From Vagococcus zengguangii (GTDB lineage Bacteria; Bacillota; Bacilli; Lactobacillales; Vagococcaceae): a stretch of DNA of 64,000 nt. The translations under genes were made by a program, and so were the position numbers. Numbering within the stretch: position 1 is the first letter of the stretch; the number at the start of each line of letters is the position of its first letter. This document shows positions 25,031-35,106 of this stretch, piece by piece. The notes below the pieces were generated by a model. That model saw only the letters and a program-made list of their open reading frames with translations. It searched no databases and had not been told where the DNA came from. The stretch lies in NCBI RefSeq assembly GCF_005145005.1, contig NZ_CP039712.1:279001-343000 (forward strand). Reading direction: 5' to 3'.

Positions 25031-26008
25031 ATGAAAAATTTAACAGAAGCTCAAAGAAAACATATGGATAATTTGTCAACCGAAGCAGGAGTTATTGCTG
25101 CTTTAGCAATTGACCAACGTGGTGCTCTACGTAAAATGTTAGCAGCTGAAGGATATGAAGGTGATGTTGAACAAGCTGCGATTGAATTTAAAAAATTAGT
25201 ATCAGAAGAATTAACCCCTTTTGCAAGCTCAATCTTATTGGATCCTGAGTACGGATTACCCGCTTCGGAGGTACGAGCAGAAGAAGCAGGGTTATTATTA
25301 GCATATGAGCAAACAGGTTATGATGCTACCGAAGCGGGACGTTTTCCGGATTTAATCACAAATATGTCGGCTAAACGTATTAAAGAAGCAGGCGCAGATG
25401 CTGTTAAATTCCTATTATACTATGATGTAGATGAACAGGCTGAAATTAACGAACGTAAGCATGCATTTGTTGAACGTATCGGTTCGGAATGTGTAGCAGA
25501 AGAAATTCCCTTCTATTTAGAGTTGTTATCATATGATGCTACTAATGAGGATAATGCAAGTGCAGCTTTTGCAAAAGTAAAACCTCATAAGGTTAACAAG
25601 ATGATGGAAGAGTTTTCAAAACCTCGTTATAATGTGGATGTTTTAAAAGTTGAAGTACCAGTCAATATGAAATTTGTAGAAGGCTATGCTGAAGGAGAAG
25701 TTGTTTACACTCGTGAAGAAGCTTTAGCTGCTTTTAAAGAGCAAACAGAATCAACAGATTTACCATTTATCTTCTTAAGTGCGGGCGTTAGTGCGGAATT
25801 ATTCCAAGAAACGTTACGTTTTGCTAAAGAAGCAGGTTCAACATTTAATGGCGTATTATGTGGTCGAGCAACTTGGAAAGATGGCGTGGCAATCTTCGTT
25901 AAAGAAGGAGAAACCGCAACTCGTGAATGGTTAAGAACACAAGGTAAAGCCAACATTGTGTCATTAAACGAAGTGTTAAACGAAACAGCTACTTCATGGC
26001 GTGAATAA
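25031..26008 (+). CDS. lacD: Tagatose-1,6-bisphosphate aldolase LacD
   Basis: Splits tagatose-1,6-bisphosphate to dihydroxyacetone phosphate and glyceraldehyde-3-phosphate. 325 residues, class I (Schiff-base) aldolase of the LacD family; [16 protein letters not shown] near the start, [13 protein letters not shown] in the middle and VLKVEVPVN are family patterns. It ends the operon, followed by a terminator. The tagatose-6-phosphate kinase LacC that would supply the substrate is missing here and must lie elsewhere, or a phosphofructokinase substitutes. Confidence 0.93.
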   Translation: MKNLTEAQRKHMDNLSTEAGVIAALAIDQRGALRKMLAAEGYEGDVEQAAIEFKKLVSEELTPFASSILLDPEYGLPASEVRAEEAGLLLAYEQTGYDATEAGRFPDLITNMSAKRIKEAGADAVKFLLYYDVDEQAEINERKHAFVERIGSECVAEEIPFYLELLSYDATNEDNASAAFAKVKPHKVNKMMEEFSKPRYNVDVLKVEVPVNMKFVEGYAEGEVVYTREEALAAFKEQTESTDLPFIFLSAGVSAELFQETLRFAKEAGSTFNGVLCGRATWKDGVAIFVKEGETATREWLRTQGKANIVSLNEVLNETATSWRE

Positions 26009-26047
26009 AATTTCAGACATTATAGAATTGTTAGCTAATCTAAGTGG

Positions 26048-26080
26048 AAGTGTATACTAAAAATACGCTTTCGCTTTTTT
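26048..26080 (+). terminator. Terminator of the bgaC-PTS-agaS-lacD operon
   Basis: AAGTGTAT / ATACGCTT with one wobble pair, loop ACTAAAA, then TCGCTTTTTT. Confidence 0.65.
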
Positions 26081-26177
26081 ATAGGTAGTATTTACTGTAA
26101 TTTTCTGATAAAATGAAAGAGTCAGTTAAGTGTGAAAAGCTTAACCAAATCAATTTCCATTTAGGAGGAATTTTCAA

Positions 26178-27047
26178 ATGGCATTAGTATCAGCAGCAGA
26201 AATGTTGAAAAAAGCACGTGAAGGTAAATACGCAGTAGGAGCTTTCAACACAAACAACTTAGAGTGGACAAAAGCAATCTTACAAGGTGCGCAAGAATCT
26301 AACGCTCCAGTTATGATCCAAACATCTATGGGTGCAGCTAAATACATGGGTGGCTACCAATTATGTGTTCACATGGTGGAAGATTTAATCGAATCAATGG
26401 GAATCACTGTTCCTGTTGCATTACACTTAGACCACGGTGAATATGAAGATGCATTAAAATGTATCGAAGTTGGTTACACTTCAGTAATGTACGATGGTTC
26501 TCATTTAGACTTCGACACAAACATTGAACAAGCTAAAGACGTAGTTGCGAAAGCTCACGCTAAAGGCGTTTCAGTTGAATGTGAAGTTGGATCAATCGGT
26601 GGGGAAGAAGACGGTATCATCGGTTCTGGTGAATTAGCTGATCCTCAAGAATGTAAAGCAATGGCTGATACAGGAATTGACTTCTTAGCAGCAGGTATTG
26701 GTAACATTCACGGTTCATACCCAGAAAACTGGACTGGATTATCATTTGAAACTTTAGCTGAAATCGCTGAAATCACTGGTGGTAACTTACCATTAGTATT
26801 ACACGGTGGTTCAGGTATTCCTTTAGAGCAAGTTCAAAAAGCTATCTCTTTAGGCGTTTCAAAAATCAACGTTAACACTGAATGTCAAGAAGTATTTGCA
26901 GCTGCAACACGTAAATACATCGAAGAAGGTAAAGACTTAGAAGGTAAAGGTTTTGACCCTCGTAAATTATTAGCTCCAGGAACTGAAGCGGTTGTTGAAT
27001 TAGTTAAACAACGTATCGAATGGTTCGGTTCAAAAGATAAAGCTTAA
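26178..27047 (+). CDS. fba: Class II fructose-1,6-bisphosphate aldolase
   Basis: Central glycolytic enzyme, zinc dependent, 289 residues. Zinc ligands are visible in HLDHGEYEDALKC (His-Asp-His region near residue 83), GNIHGSYPENW and LVLHGGSGIP. The substrate-binding loop is GGEEDGIIGSGELADPQECK region. Codon use is strongly biased (for example TTA and GTT with few rare codons), as expected for a highly expressed gene. Strong ribosome site TTAGGAGG and a strong terminator. It is separate from the lacD operon. Confidence 0.96.
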   Translation: MALVSAAEMLKKAREGKYAVGAFNTNNLEWTKAILQGAQESNAPVMIQTSMGAAKYMGGYQLCVHMVEDLIESMGITVPVALHLDHGEYEDALKCIEVGYTSVMYDGSHLDFDTNIEQAKDVVAKAHAKGVSVECEVGSIGGEEDGIIGSGELADPQECKAMADTGIDFLAAGIGNIHGSYPENWTGLSFETLAEIAEITGGNLPLVLHGGSGIPLEQVQKAISLGVSKINVNTECQEVFAAATRKYIEEGKDLEGKGFDPRKLLAPGTEAVVELVKQRIEWFGSKDKA

Positions 27048-27070
27048 TTTATCTTTATTAATGGATAATG

Positions 27071-27102
27071 AAAAACTCCCTGAATTTTTCAGGGAGTTTT
27101 TG
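27071..27102. terminator. Bidirectional terminator after fba
   Basis: Perfect 14-base stem AAAAACTCCCTGAA / TTCAGGGAGTTTTT with a 3-base loop, between convergent genes. Confidence 0.92.
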
Positions 27103-27103
27103 T

Positions 27104-27859
27104 TTATTCTTTTTTATCGACAAAATAATAAATATCTTCTTTTAATTTTGCTAAAGCTTTTTCCCAAACAGCTTCGGCTTCCATGACATAACAGTCTGCG
27201 TCTATAACTTTTCCGTATTGGTACTCATCAGGTGATAGTAAGTCTAAGACACGGTCATAGCGTTGTGTATGTTGGCTGAAGTCATGACGTAAACTATCAA
27301 TCGTAATCGTTTTATCAGGTAAAATGACATCATAACGAAATGTTCCGTGTTTACGAAATAAATAATCAGGTTGAATCATTTCTTCTACGCCATGCAGGCT
27401 CGTGTTACGAGCTAGTGGGGCACCCAGCATTACAATTTTTCCTTGGCGTCGTTTGACCTCACGAAAAGGCGAGTTAGCCCCGACTGGTGAAAAATCATAT
27501 TGATGTTGTTGGGCGATTTTCTCAGCATCTTTTCCCCAAATGGTGACGCTGTGTGTAGGATGAAGGCTTCTAAAGGTATTTGGAACGTGGCGCATTGTTT
27601 CTGGAATAATACCAATACAAGCTGGTGTTTCGTTTAAATTAAAAATAGGTTCCTCAGGGCGAACGCTTTCATAACTTAAGGTAGGAATCATCAAAGTTCC
27701 TTCGCTGACCGTGCACTGTAACGCTTTAATAACGTCTAATGGTGTGATTTGTGAGTTATTTTTTCCGCGGATAGCATTAAATGAAGAATGTACGACAATA
27801 ATGTCAGACTTTTTAATTCCTAGTTGAGATAAATCTTTAACGAGTTGTTGATAGCGCAT
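27104..27859 (-). CDS. AAC(3)-family aminoglycoside N-acetyltransferase-like protein
   Basis: 251 residues, antibiotic N-acetyltransferase (AAC(3)/YokD) family that uses acetyl-CoA. Recognisable blocks are IIVVHSSFNAIRG near the N-terminus, SEGTLMIPTLSY, SLHPTHSVTIWGKDA, VGANSPFREV, and the catalytic region IVMLGAPLARNTSLHGVEEM with the conserved His and Glu. Length is close to the family. Chromosomal members such as Bacillus YokD often do not give clear resistance, so the substrate may be another amine. It stands alone on the minus strand. Resistance is a possibility, not a conclusion. Confidence 0.82.
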   Translation of the reverse strand: MRYQQLVKDLSQLGIKKSDIIVVHSSFNAIRGKNNSQITPLDVIKALQCTVSEGTLMIPTLSYESVRPEEPIFNLNETPACIGIIPETMRHVPNTFRSLHPTHSVTIWGKDAEKIAQQHQYDFSPVGANSPFREVKRRQGKIVMLGAPLARNTSLHGVEEMIQPDYLFRKHGTFRYDVILPDKTITIDSLRHDFSQHTQRYDRVLDLLSPDEYQYGKVIDADCYVMEAEAVWEKALAKLKEDIYYFVDKKE

Positions 27860-27916
27860 TAATAAATCTCCTTCTGTATATGTAGTACCTCTACTATAGT
27901 CATAATCTGTTTGATT

Positions 27917-27940
27917 TGTAAACGATAAATGTAATCGTTT
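27917..27940. promoter_or_regulatory. cre-like site within a dyad before the GH1 gene
   Basis: TGTAAACGATAAAT (27917-27930) matches the cre consensus in 12 of 14 positions. It overlaps a wider dyad AAACGAT-N7-ATCGTTT (27920-27940) that could bind CcpA or a LacI-type regulator. Confidence 0.5.
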
Positions 27941-27986
27941 TAAATTTATAGTTAAAATGATTGCACATTTAACTTTAAAAGTATAG

Positions 27987-29462
<1,476 letters not shown>

Positions 29463-29472
29463 TAAATAAATT

Positions 29473-29510
29473 AAACGTGTAGAAGGCTAAGACTTCTACA
29501 CGTTTCTTTG
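29473..29510 (+). terminator. Terminator after the GH1 gene
   Basis: Perfect 13-base stem AAACGTGTAGAAG / CTTCTACACGTTT, loop GCTAAGA, then CTTTG. Confidence 0.7.
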
Positions 29511-29512
29511 TG

Positions 29513-29548
29513 AAAAAACAAGCCGCTAAACTTGTAGCGACTTGTTTT
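29513..29548 (-). terminator. Terminator after pepF
   Basis: On the minus strand AAAACAAGTCGCTA pairs with TAGCGGCTTGTTTT (one mismatch), ending in a T run, just behind the pepF stop. Confidence 0.75.
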
Positions 29549-29555
29549 AAACAGA

Positions 29556-31355
29556 TTAAATATACTTCTCAGTCAAACTCATAAACTCCTCAATATCAGC
29601 TTTCAAGATATTGATACCATTTTGCCAGAAGTCTGGTTCGGTTAAATCAACATTTAAGTGTTTTTGTGCTAATTCTTCAGTAGTCATTGAAGCAGTATCA
29701 CGTAGTAGGGCGATGTAATCTTCCTCAAAGTTGCCTTCAGATTGTTGGGCGTACGCGTAGATACCTAGGCTGAATAAGTAACCGAATGTATAAGGGAAGT
29801 TATAAAATGGTACATCATCAATATAGAAATGTAATTTGCTTGCCCAGAAATGTGGGTGGTAAGAAGCTAATGAGTCTTGGTAAGATTCTTTTTGCGCATC
29901 CAACATTAATTGCGTGATTTCTTCATCAGATAACACGTGCGATTGACGCGCTTCATGGAAATTGTTCTCAAAAATAAAACGAGCATGAATATTCATAAAC
30001 ATCGCAATCGCATTTTGCATTTTTACATCTAATAAATTGATTTTTTCTAAATCAGATTGTGCTTGTTTTAAGGTAGCGTCAGCAACGATTAACTCGGCAA
30101 AGGTACTAGCTGTTTCAGCTACATTCATCGCATAATCTTGGCTCATACCTGGTAAATCCCACATAACATGGCTATGATAAGCATGACCTAATTCATGGGC
30201 CAAGGTTGCCACTTCATTAATAGAACCGCCGTATGTCATGAAAATACGTGATTCTTGGCTTTCAGCTAAACCAGTACAGTAACCACCAGGACGTTTGCCA
30301 GGACGGTCTTCAGCTTCAATCCAGCTCTTTTCAAATGCCATTTGGGCAAAGTCAGCCATTTTAGGACTAAATTTAGCAAAGTTTTCGATAATAAACTCAG
30401 CGGCATCATCAAACGTATAACGTGTTTCTTCTAAATCCCCTAAGACGATAGGCGCATCTTGATCTTGCCACTCCATTTTTTCTTTACCGAATAGTTGGGC
30501 TTTGCGTGTTAAAAAGTCGATGAATAGTTGTTTGTTTTCGGTAATCACTTGCCACATCATGTCTAGTGTTTCTTTTTGCATGCGATTATATTTTAATGGT
30601 GTTTCTAAGAAGTCAGTTGTGTTATGTAATTCATAATTAGCTAAACGGAACCCTTGTAAGTGGTTTAGAGTGTCAGCGAAAAGTGGTGCTTTTTCGGCCC
30701 AAGTTTTTTCCCACAGCTCAAATAATTCGGCACGAACGCTTGCGTCGTTATCGCCCATCATACGGTTGAAGGCTTGACCGGCTGATAATTTTTCGCCTTT
30801 ATAATCAATGATAATACTTGCGACGATTGTATCGTAATGTGAACTCCAAGCATTGAAACCATCGATTGATAATTGGTTAATGATTTTTTCTTCTGGTTTA
30901 GACAATAATTTTTTTCCTTTTTCACGAACTTCAGCCAAGTTAAATAAAAGCCCTTGTTGGTTGGCTAAGGGACTTGCTTCTAGTGTTGTCCATTCGTCAT
31001 CGGTTAAGTTTGAAACTTTTTCCATAAAGGTATTGTAAGCATTTTGGAATGTCGCGCTTAATTGTTGAAGGCTTCCAAAAAGCGTGCCAGCTTTTTTATC
31101 GTGAACGTCAGCAGATTGGATGGCATTAATGAAACTGCCAGTTTGCGAAAAACCCTTGCTGATCTCGTCAATCGTTGCGATGACGTTAGTTAATTCGTTA
31201 AACGTTGGGGCATCTTGATGAATATCCCATGTTTCGACTAATTCTGTAAAAGATGTGATTTGTGTGTTAAGTTTGTCTAAACGTGCTTGTAGCTGTGGTG
31301 ATGAAGAACCTCCTGGAAAAATTGATTCTAAATCCCAATTAATAGCATATGTCAT
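29556..31355 (-). CDS. pepF: Oligoendopeptidase F (M3 family)
   Basis: Cytoplasmic zinc metallopeptidase of 599 residues that degrades oligopeptides of roughly 7-17 residues. Zinc motif HExxH is HELGHAYHSH (about residue 387) with the downstream glutamate ligand in NVAETASTFAE. No signal peptide. Ribosome site AAGGAGTG in front of the ATG. Single gene, minus strand, between convergent GH1 gene and the divergent VanZ-family gene. Probably serves peptide nutrition and turnover of signal-peptide fragments. Confidence 0.95.
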   Translation of the reverse strand: MTYAINWDLESIFPGGSSSPQLQARLDKLNTQITSFTELVETWDIHQDAPTFNELTNVIATIDEISKGFSQTGSFINAIQSADVHDKKAGTLFGSLQQLSATFQNAYNTFMEKVSNLTDDEWTTLEASPLANQQGLLFNLAEVREKGKKLLSKPEEKIINQLSIDGFNAWSSHYDTIVASIIIDYKGEKLSAGQAFNRMMGDNDASVRAELFELWEKTWAEKAPLFADTLNHLQGFRLANYELHNTTDFLETPLKYNRMQKETLDMMWQVITENKQLFIDFLTRKAQLFGKEKMEWQDQDAPIVLGDLEETRYTFDDAAEFIIENFAKFSPKMADFAQMAFEKSWIEAEDRPGKRPGGYCTGLAESQESRIFMTYGGSINEVATLAHELGHAYHSHVMWDLPGMSQDYAMNVAETASTFAELIVADATLKQAQSDLEKINLLDVKMQNAIAMFMNIHARFIFENNFHEARQSHVLSDEEITQLMLDAQKESYQDSLASYHPHFWASKLHFYIDDVPFYNFPYTFGYLFSLGIYAYAQQSEGNFEEDYIALLRDTASMTTEELAQKHLNVDLTEPDFWQNGINILKADIEEFMSLTEKYI

Positions 31356-31494
31356 ACTAACACTCCTTTCGTATTAAGATAATTATAATGCAAGAAACGA
31401 TATTTGATAACCAATTTGGTTAAAAAATTATCATTATTTTTTAATGCTTATATTAGATGTGTTATGATAGAAAAGGTAAAAGTGAGGTGTTTTT

Positions 31495-31992
31495 ATGAAA
31501 CAGTTAATGAAATCAGGTTATATTTATTTAATAGCAGCGCTTGCTATTATGGGAATTCTATTTTTTAGTTCATCTCAAACGTATGAACAACAGTCACAAA
31601 TTGGCTTGTTGTCTCGATTATTAAAAAATGAACCGTTCAAAGAATCGTTGATGAGCATTAATTTTAGCTATGCTGGGAATGAAATTAGTATCGCTGCTAA
31701 GGGATACTTTAGCTTTGTTGAATTTTTTATTCGCAAAGGTGCACATTTCTTTACCTATTTTGCACTAGGTATTAGTTGGTTTTTGATTTTGAATAGGCAG
31801 ATAAAAAGTGTGTTGTTAGCGAGTATTGTGAGTTGGCTATCAGCAACTGGTTATGCTGGCTTGGATGAATTTCATCAAATGATAACAGGTGGTCGCACAC
31901 CACTTGTTGAAGATATTATGTTAGATAGTATCGGTGCATTAACAGGCGTAGTCATTTGTTTATTAGTGTTTGCGATTAAACAGAAAAAATAA
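31495..31992 (+). CDS. VanZ-family membrane protein
   Basis: 165 residues with four hydrophobic segments (about 9-27, 80-100, 103-120 and 135-160). The VanZ-like core is visible as KGAHFFTYFALGISWF and the acidic ends GLDEFHQMITGGRTPLVEDIMLDSIGA, conserved across VanZ-like proteins. VanZ itself gives low-level teicoplanin resistance, but most members of this family have no known role and none of the other van genes are here. A candidate promoter is TTTAAT (31440-31445) and TATGAT (31463-31468). Confidence 0.85.
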   Translation: MKQLMKSGYIYLIAALAIMGILFFSSSQTYEQQSQIGLLSRLLKNEPFKESLMSINFSYAGNEISIAAKGYFSFVEFFIRKGAHFFTYFALGISWFLILNRQIKSVLLASIVSWLSATGYAGLDEFHQMITGGRTPLVEDIMLDSIGALTGVVICLLVFAIKQKK

Positions 31993-32027
31993 AAGCATGT
32001 GAAATTAATTTTTCACATGCTTTTTTT
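31991..32027 (+). terminator. Terminator after the VanZ-family gene
   Basis: AAAAGCATGTGAAA / TTTCACATGCTTTT perfect stem, loop of six bases, followed by TTT. It begins inside the stop codon. Confidence 0.9.
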
Positions 32028-32063
32028 GTTGGTTTGCATACTTATTAGTGAAAGGGGGATGAC

Positions 32064-32999
32064 ATGAAAGACTTGATGTTGGAATTGTTTGAACAAGCGG
32101 TGAGAAAACAGGCCAGTGATCTCTATATTTTTCCCTCGAAGACAGAGTATGAGTTGACCTTGAGATGTCAAAATCAAAAAGAGTTACTTAAAACATTAAG
32201 TTTTGAAGAAGCCGAGAAATTTATTTTGTATTTGAAATATTTAGGCAATATGGATGTCGGAGAGCGGCGCAAAATCCAATTAGGATCAGCCGTGGTGACA
32301 TTATCGACGGGGCCAGCACGCCATATTCGTTTATCTTCGGTGGGTGATTATCAAAATCGTGAAAGTTTAGTGGTGCGCTTTTTGAATGATTTAGAGAATG
32401 AACGAGATTTTAGAGTAGTAAATACAGAAGCTTATCAGAAAATTCAAACGCTAATGGCAGGTAAAGGGTTATTTGTTTTTTCAGGGGCGACGGGTTCAGG
32501 TAAAACGACGATGATGTATCACTTAGCAAGAGAATTTGCGTTAGCCGGGCAGCAAGTGATTACGATTGAAGATCCCGTCGAATTAGCGATGCCGATGTTT
32601 TTGCAATTACAGGTTAATGAGAAAATCGAATTGAATTATCAACGGTTGATTCAACTATGTTTACGTCATCGACCGGATATTTTAGTGATTGGTGAAATTA
32701 GAGATAGTCAAACAGCGCATGCCGTCGTAAGAGCCGCTTTAACGGGACATACCGTCTTAACGACGGTTCACGCGATGGATACGATTAATGTGGTGACACG
32801 CTTGCTTGAGTTGGGTGTATCAACACATGATTTAAAGCAAGTGCTAAAAGTGGTGGTCTTTCAAACGATGACGGTGTTAGAGCAAGAAGAAACAGAACTT
32901 GAAGGGAAAGAAGGTGTGCTATATCAAGCAGTTGAATTAGAGTTGCTAAGGCTAGATGCTGCGTATTGGCAGAGGAGAGATGTAGGTGAGAAGAGGTGA
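32064..32999 (+). CDS. comGA: Competence pilus ATPase ComGA
   Basis: GspE/PilT-type secretion ATPase, 311 residues, drives assembly of the transformation pilus for DNA uptake. Walker A GATGSGKTT (about residue 143), Asp box IEDPVE, Walker B with DILVIGEIRD and the His box GHTVLTTVHAMD are all present. The N-terminal N1 domain is short, as in Gram-positive ComGA. First gene of a seven-gene comG operon with overlaps between genes. Only about 35 bases separate the previous terminator from the start (ribosome site AAAGGGGG). I could not recognise a cin box (TACGAATA) or ComK box there. Confidence 0.94.
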   Translation: MKDLMLELFEQAVRKQASDLYIFPSKTEYELTLRCQNQKELLKTLSFEEAEKFILYLKYLGNMDVGERRKIQLGSAVVTLSTGPARHIRLSSVGDYQNRESLVVRFLNDLENERDFRVVNTEAYQKIQTLMAGKGLFVFSGATGSGKTTMMYHLAREFALAGQQVITIEDPVELAMPMFLQLQVNEKIELNYQRLIQLCLRHRPDILVIGEIRDSQTAHAVVRAALTGHTVLTTVHAMDTINVVTRLLELGVSTHDLKQVLKVVVFQTMTVLEQEETELEGKEGVLYQAVELELLRLDAAYWQRRDVGEKR

Positions 33000-34060
33000 A
33001 TGATAAAACTAAGTATAGGGCGTCTAATTCAGTATGGAAAACGACGTTGCGGGGGAAATCCAGCAAATTATCAATTCAATTGCAGTTAAATGTCATGCGC
33101 ATGTTAGCAGATATGTTAAACAACGGTTTTTCTTTTCAAGAAAGTTTAGCATTTTTGGGGTTGATATATGAGAATAAGGCAATCTTGTTTCAACAAGTTG
33201 GGCAAAGGGTGATTGAAACAGGAGCGATTGCGCCAGGGTTTAAATTGTTAGGGCTTAAATCACAGTATTTAGCTCAAATCAACTTAAGTGAGCGTCATGG
33301 TGATTTAGCCGGGACGTTCTCACGTATCGCAGGTCAATTAGCTGATTATCAGAAACAAAAGAAAAGTTTGATTAAAGTTTTATTTTATCCATCAGTATTA
33401 CTTTTATTTTTAGCCATGATGCTGTTATTAATGAAATTCTACTTGCTTCCTTCAATGGCTTTCGTTAGTAGTAATAAAAACTTTGGGATTTGGTTAGTAG
33501 AAATGAGTCCATATGTGATGTTGAGCTTGTTTGGAGGAGTGTTAGGGCTTTGGATAGCGTTAGCTTATCACAAAAAAACACAGACAGCACGGGCACATTA
33601 TCGACTCTTAGCCAAATTGCCGTTAGTGGGACGGTTGACGAAAGTTTACACGACCTCTTATCTCGCACATGAATGGGGCAAGTTACTAGCGCAAGGGATT
33701 GAATTGACGGAGATTGTGATTATTATGAAAGAACAAGAAAATACGAAATTAATGCAAGAACTGGGCCTGGTTTTTCAAGAAGCCTCACAAAGAGGGGTGG
33801 CTATTTATGAAGTGTTAGCGGAGTTTTCGTTTTTTTTACCAGGTTTCGCTATCATTGTGAGGCAAGGCGAGCAAAAAGGAAAATTGGCGGAAGAGTTGCA
33901 TCTATACAGTCAAAAATTATGGGAAGAGTTGCTTAACAAAATTGAACAACTCACCAACTATTTACAACCATTGATTTTTTTATTAGTTGCGGTGATGATT
34001 ATTGCCATCTATGCGGCGATGTTGTTGCCAGTTTATCAAAATATTGAGGTGTTCACATGA
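32996..34060 (+). CDS. comGB: Competence pilus platform protein ComGB
   Basis: 354 residues, type II secretion F (GspF/PilC) family inner membrane platform. Two T2SF domains; membrane segments near residues 125-150 (VLFYPSVLLLFLAMMLLLMK), 165-190 and at the C-terminus (LIFLLVAVMIIAIYAAMLLP). It recruits the ATPase and pseudopilins. It overlaps comGA by four bases (GTGA) and comGC by four bases (ATGA). The start is a GTG. Confidence 0.92.
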   Translation: MNDKTKYRASNSVWKTTLRGKSSKLSIQLQLNVMRMLADMLNNGFSFQESLAFLGLIYENKAILFQQVGQRVIETGAIAPGFKLLGLKSQYLAQINLSERHGDLAGTFSRIAGQLADYQKQKKSLIKVLFYPSVLLLFLAMMLLLMKFYLLPSMAFVSSNKNFGIWLVEMSPYVMLSLFGGVLGLWIALAYHKKTQTARAHYRLLAKLPLVGRLTKVYTTSYLAHEWGKLLAQGIELTEIVIIMKEQENTKLMQELGLVFQEASQRGVAIYEVLAEFSFFLPGFAIIVRQGEQKGKLAEELHLYSQKLWEELLNKIEQLTNYLQPLIFLLVAVMIIAIYAAMLLPVYQNIEVFT

Positions 34061-34344
34061 AAAAAAGAAACTATCAAGGTTTTACATTGTTAGAAATGAT
34101 GGTAGTGCTGTTTATTATTTCGGTTTTAGTTTTATTATTTGTTCCTAATTTAACTAAACAAAAAGATAACGTCGATAAAAATGGAAAGGAGGCCCTCCAA
34201 TCAGTAGTTGTTTCACAGTCAACGTTATTTAATATGAATGAATCTGCTGAATTGACGTATGAAAATTTAGTCTCATCAGGCTATTTAACTGAAGATCAAG
34301 CCCAAAAGGCCCAAGATTGGGGGATCAGATTACCATCAAATTAA
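34057..34344 (+). CDS. comGC: Major pseudopilin ComGC
   Basis: 95 residues, main subunit of the competence pilus. Type IV prepilin signal: short basic leader (MKKRNYQG) then FTLLEMMVVLFIISVLVLLF with Glu at position 5 of the mature protein; ComC peptidase should cut between Gly and Phe. The rest is a small soluble head with QSVVVSQSTLFNMNE and a conserved LTEDQAQKAQ region typical of ComGC. Confidence 0.94.
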   Translation: MKKRNYQGFTLLEMMVVLFIISVLVLLFVPNLTKQKDNVDKNGKEALQSVVVSQSTLFNMNESAELTYENLVSSGYLTEDQAQKAQDWGIRLPSN

Positions 34345-34796
34345 TAAAAGCAATTAATTACGAAGCTTTTACTTTGATTGAAATGCTTGTGGTACTAATG
34401 GTCGCTAGTGTAATGGTGACGTTACCCGTATTGAGTTATCAAAAATGGCAGCAAAAAATAAGCAATCAACAAGTGATAAGTGATTTTGAAAATGGCTACT
34501 ATCGCACGCAGTTGTCGGCGATTCAAGTATCAAAAAGATCTTATATTTATCTTGAAAAAGCAGGATGTGTAACGTTTGTTTATTTTGATTTAGATGAGAA
34601 TCAACGAACAGAAGTTATAGAATGGCCGGCTTCGATTAAGACAAGTGACGAGGCGACGATTACTTTTTTGGCTAATAGTGGTGGCGTCACCAAGGCACTG
34701 ACTTATTCGTTGGTCGATAGTCTGAATGAAATAAAAATAATCTACACCATTCAATTAGGAAGTGGAAAACTTGTCAAAAAAATCGAAAGCTTATAA
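34317..34796 (+). CDS. comGD: Minor pseudopilin ComGD
   Basis: 159 residues from a TTG at 34317, which has AAAAGG seven bases upstream and overlaps the end of comGC by 28 bases. No ATG exists before the prepilin motif. The prepilin signal reads EAFTLIEMLVVLMVASVMVT, with Ala instead of the usual Gly before the cleavage site. Glu 5 is present. The soluble part contains GYYRTQLSAIQVSKRS and a beta-rich C-terminus. It acts as a minor pilin in pilus initiation or DNA binding. Confidence 0.85.
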   Translation: MGDQITIKLIKAINYEAFTLIEMLVVLMVASVMVTLPVLSYQKWQQKISNQQVISDFENGYYRTQLSAIQVSKRSYIYLEKAGCVTFVYFDLDENQRTEVIEWPASIKTSDEATITFLANSGGVTKALTYSLVDSLNEIKIIYTIQLGSGKLVKKIESL

Positions 34797-35106
34797 AGGG
34801 GTTATTTTGTTAGAAAGTCTTATGGGACTCATGATAATCGTTGTATTGACCGTACTGATTATGCCGATAATTGTCCAATTGAAGTTATCGGAAAGTCAGG
34901 CTAATCAGCAACTGCAAGTTAACCGTTATTTATATGAGGCCACCCGTGATAAATGTTTGAATACCGAACTAGCCAATCAATCTTATCGTCAAGACAATGA
35001 GTTCTACCAAGTTAAGATTGAAACGAGTCATCAAGTGATTTCAAAATTATCATTAATCCGTGGTACAAATGAAGAAGAGTCGGTGATGTTAATTGAAGAG
35101 AGATAA
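34771..35106 (+). CDS. comGE: Minor pseudopilin ComGE
   Basis: About 111 residues if it begins at the TTG at 34771, which is eight bases from AGGAAG. A GTG at 34762 is nearly on top of that site and less likely. The prepilin-like N-terminus is AYKGVILLESLMGLMIIVVL with Gly before the cleavage site and Glu 5. The remainder is a short polar domain. It overlaps comGD and comGF. Assignment comes mostly from position in the operon, because ComGE proteins are poorly conserved. Confidence 0.8.
   Translation: MSKKSKAYKGVILLESLMGLMIIVVLTVLIMPIIVQLKLSESQANQQLQVNRYLYEATRDKCLNTELANQSYRQDNEFYQVKIETSHQVISKLSLIRGTNEEESVMLIEER

Noticed and set aside
31495-31992. VanZ-family gene as evidence of glycopeptide resistance
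   Set aside because: No vanRSHAX genes nearby; VanZ-like proteins are widespread in susceptible Firmicutes.
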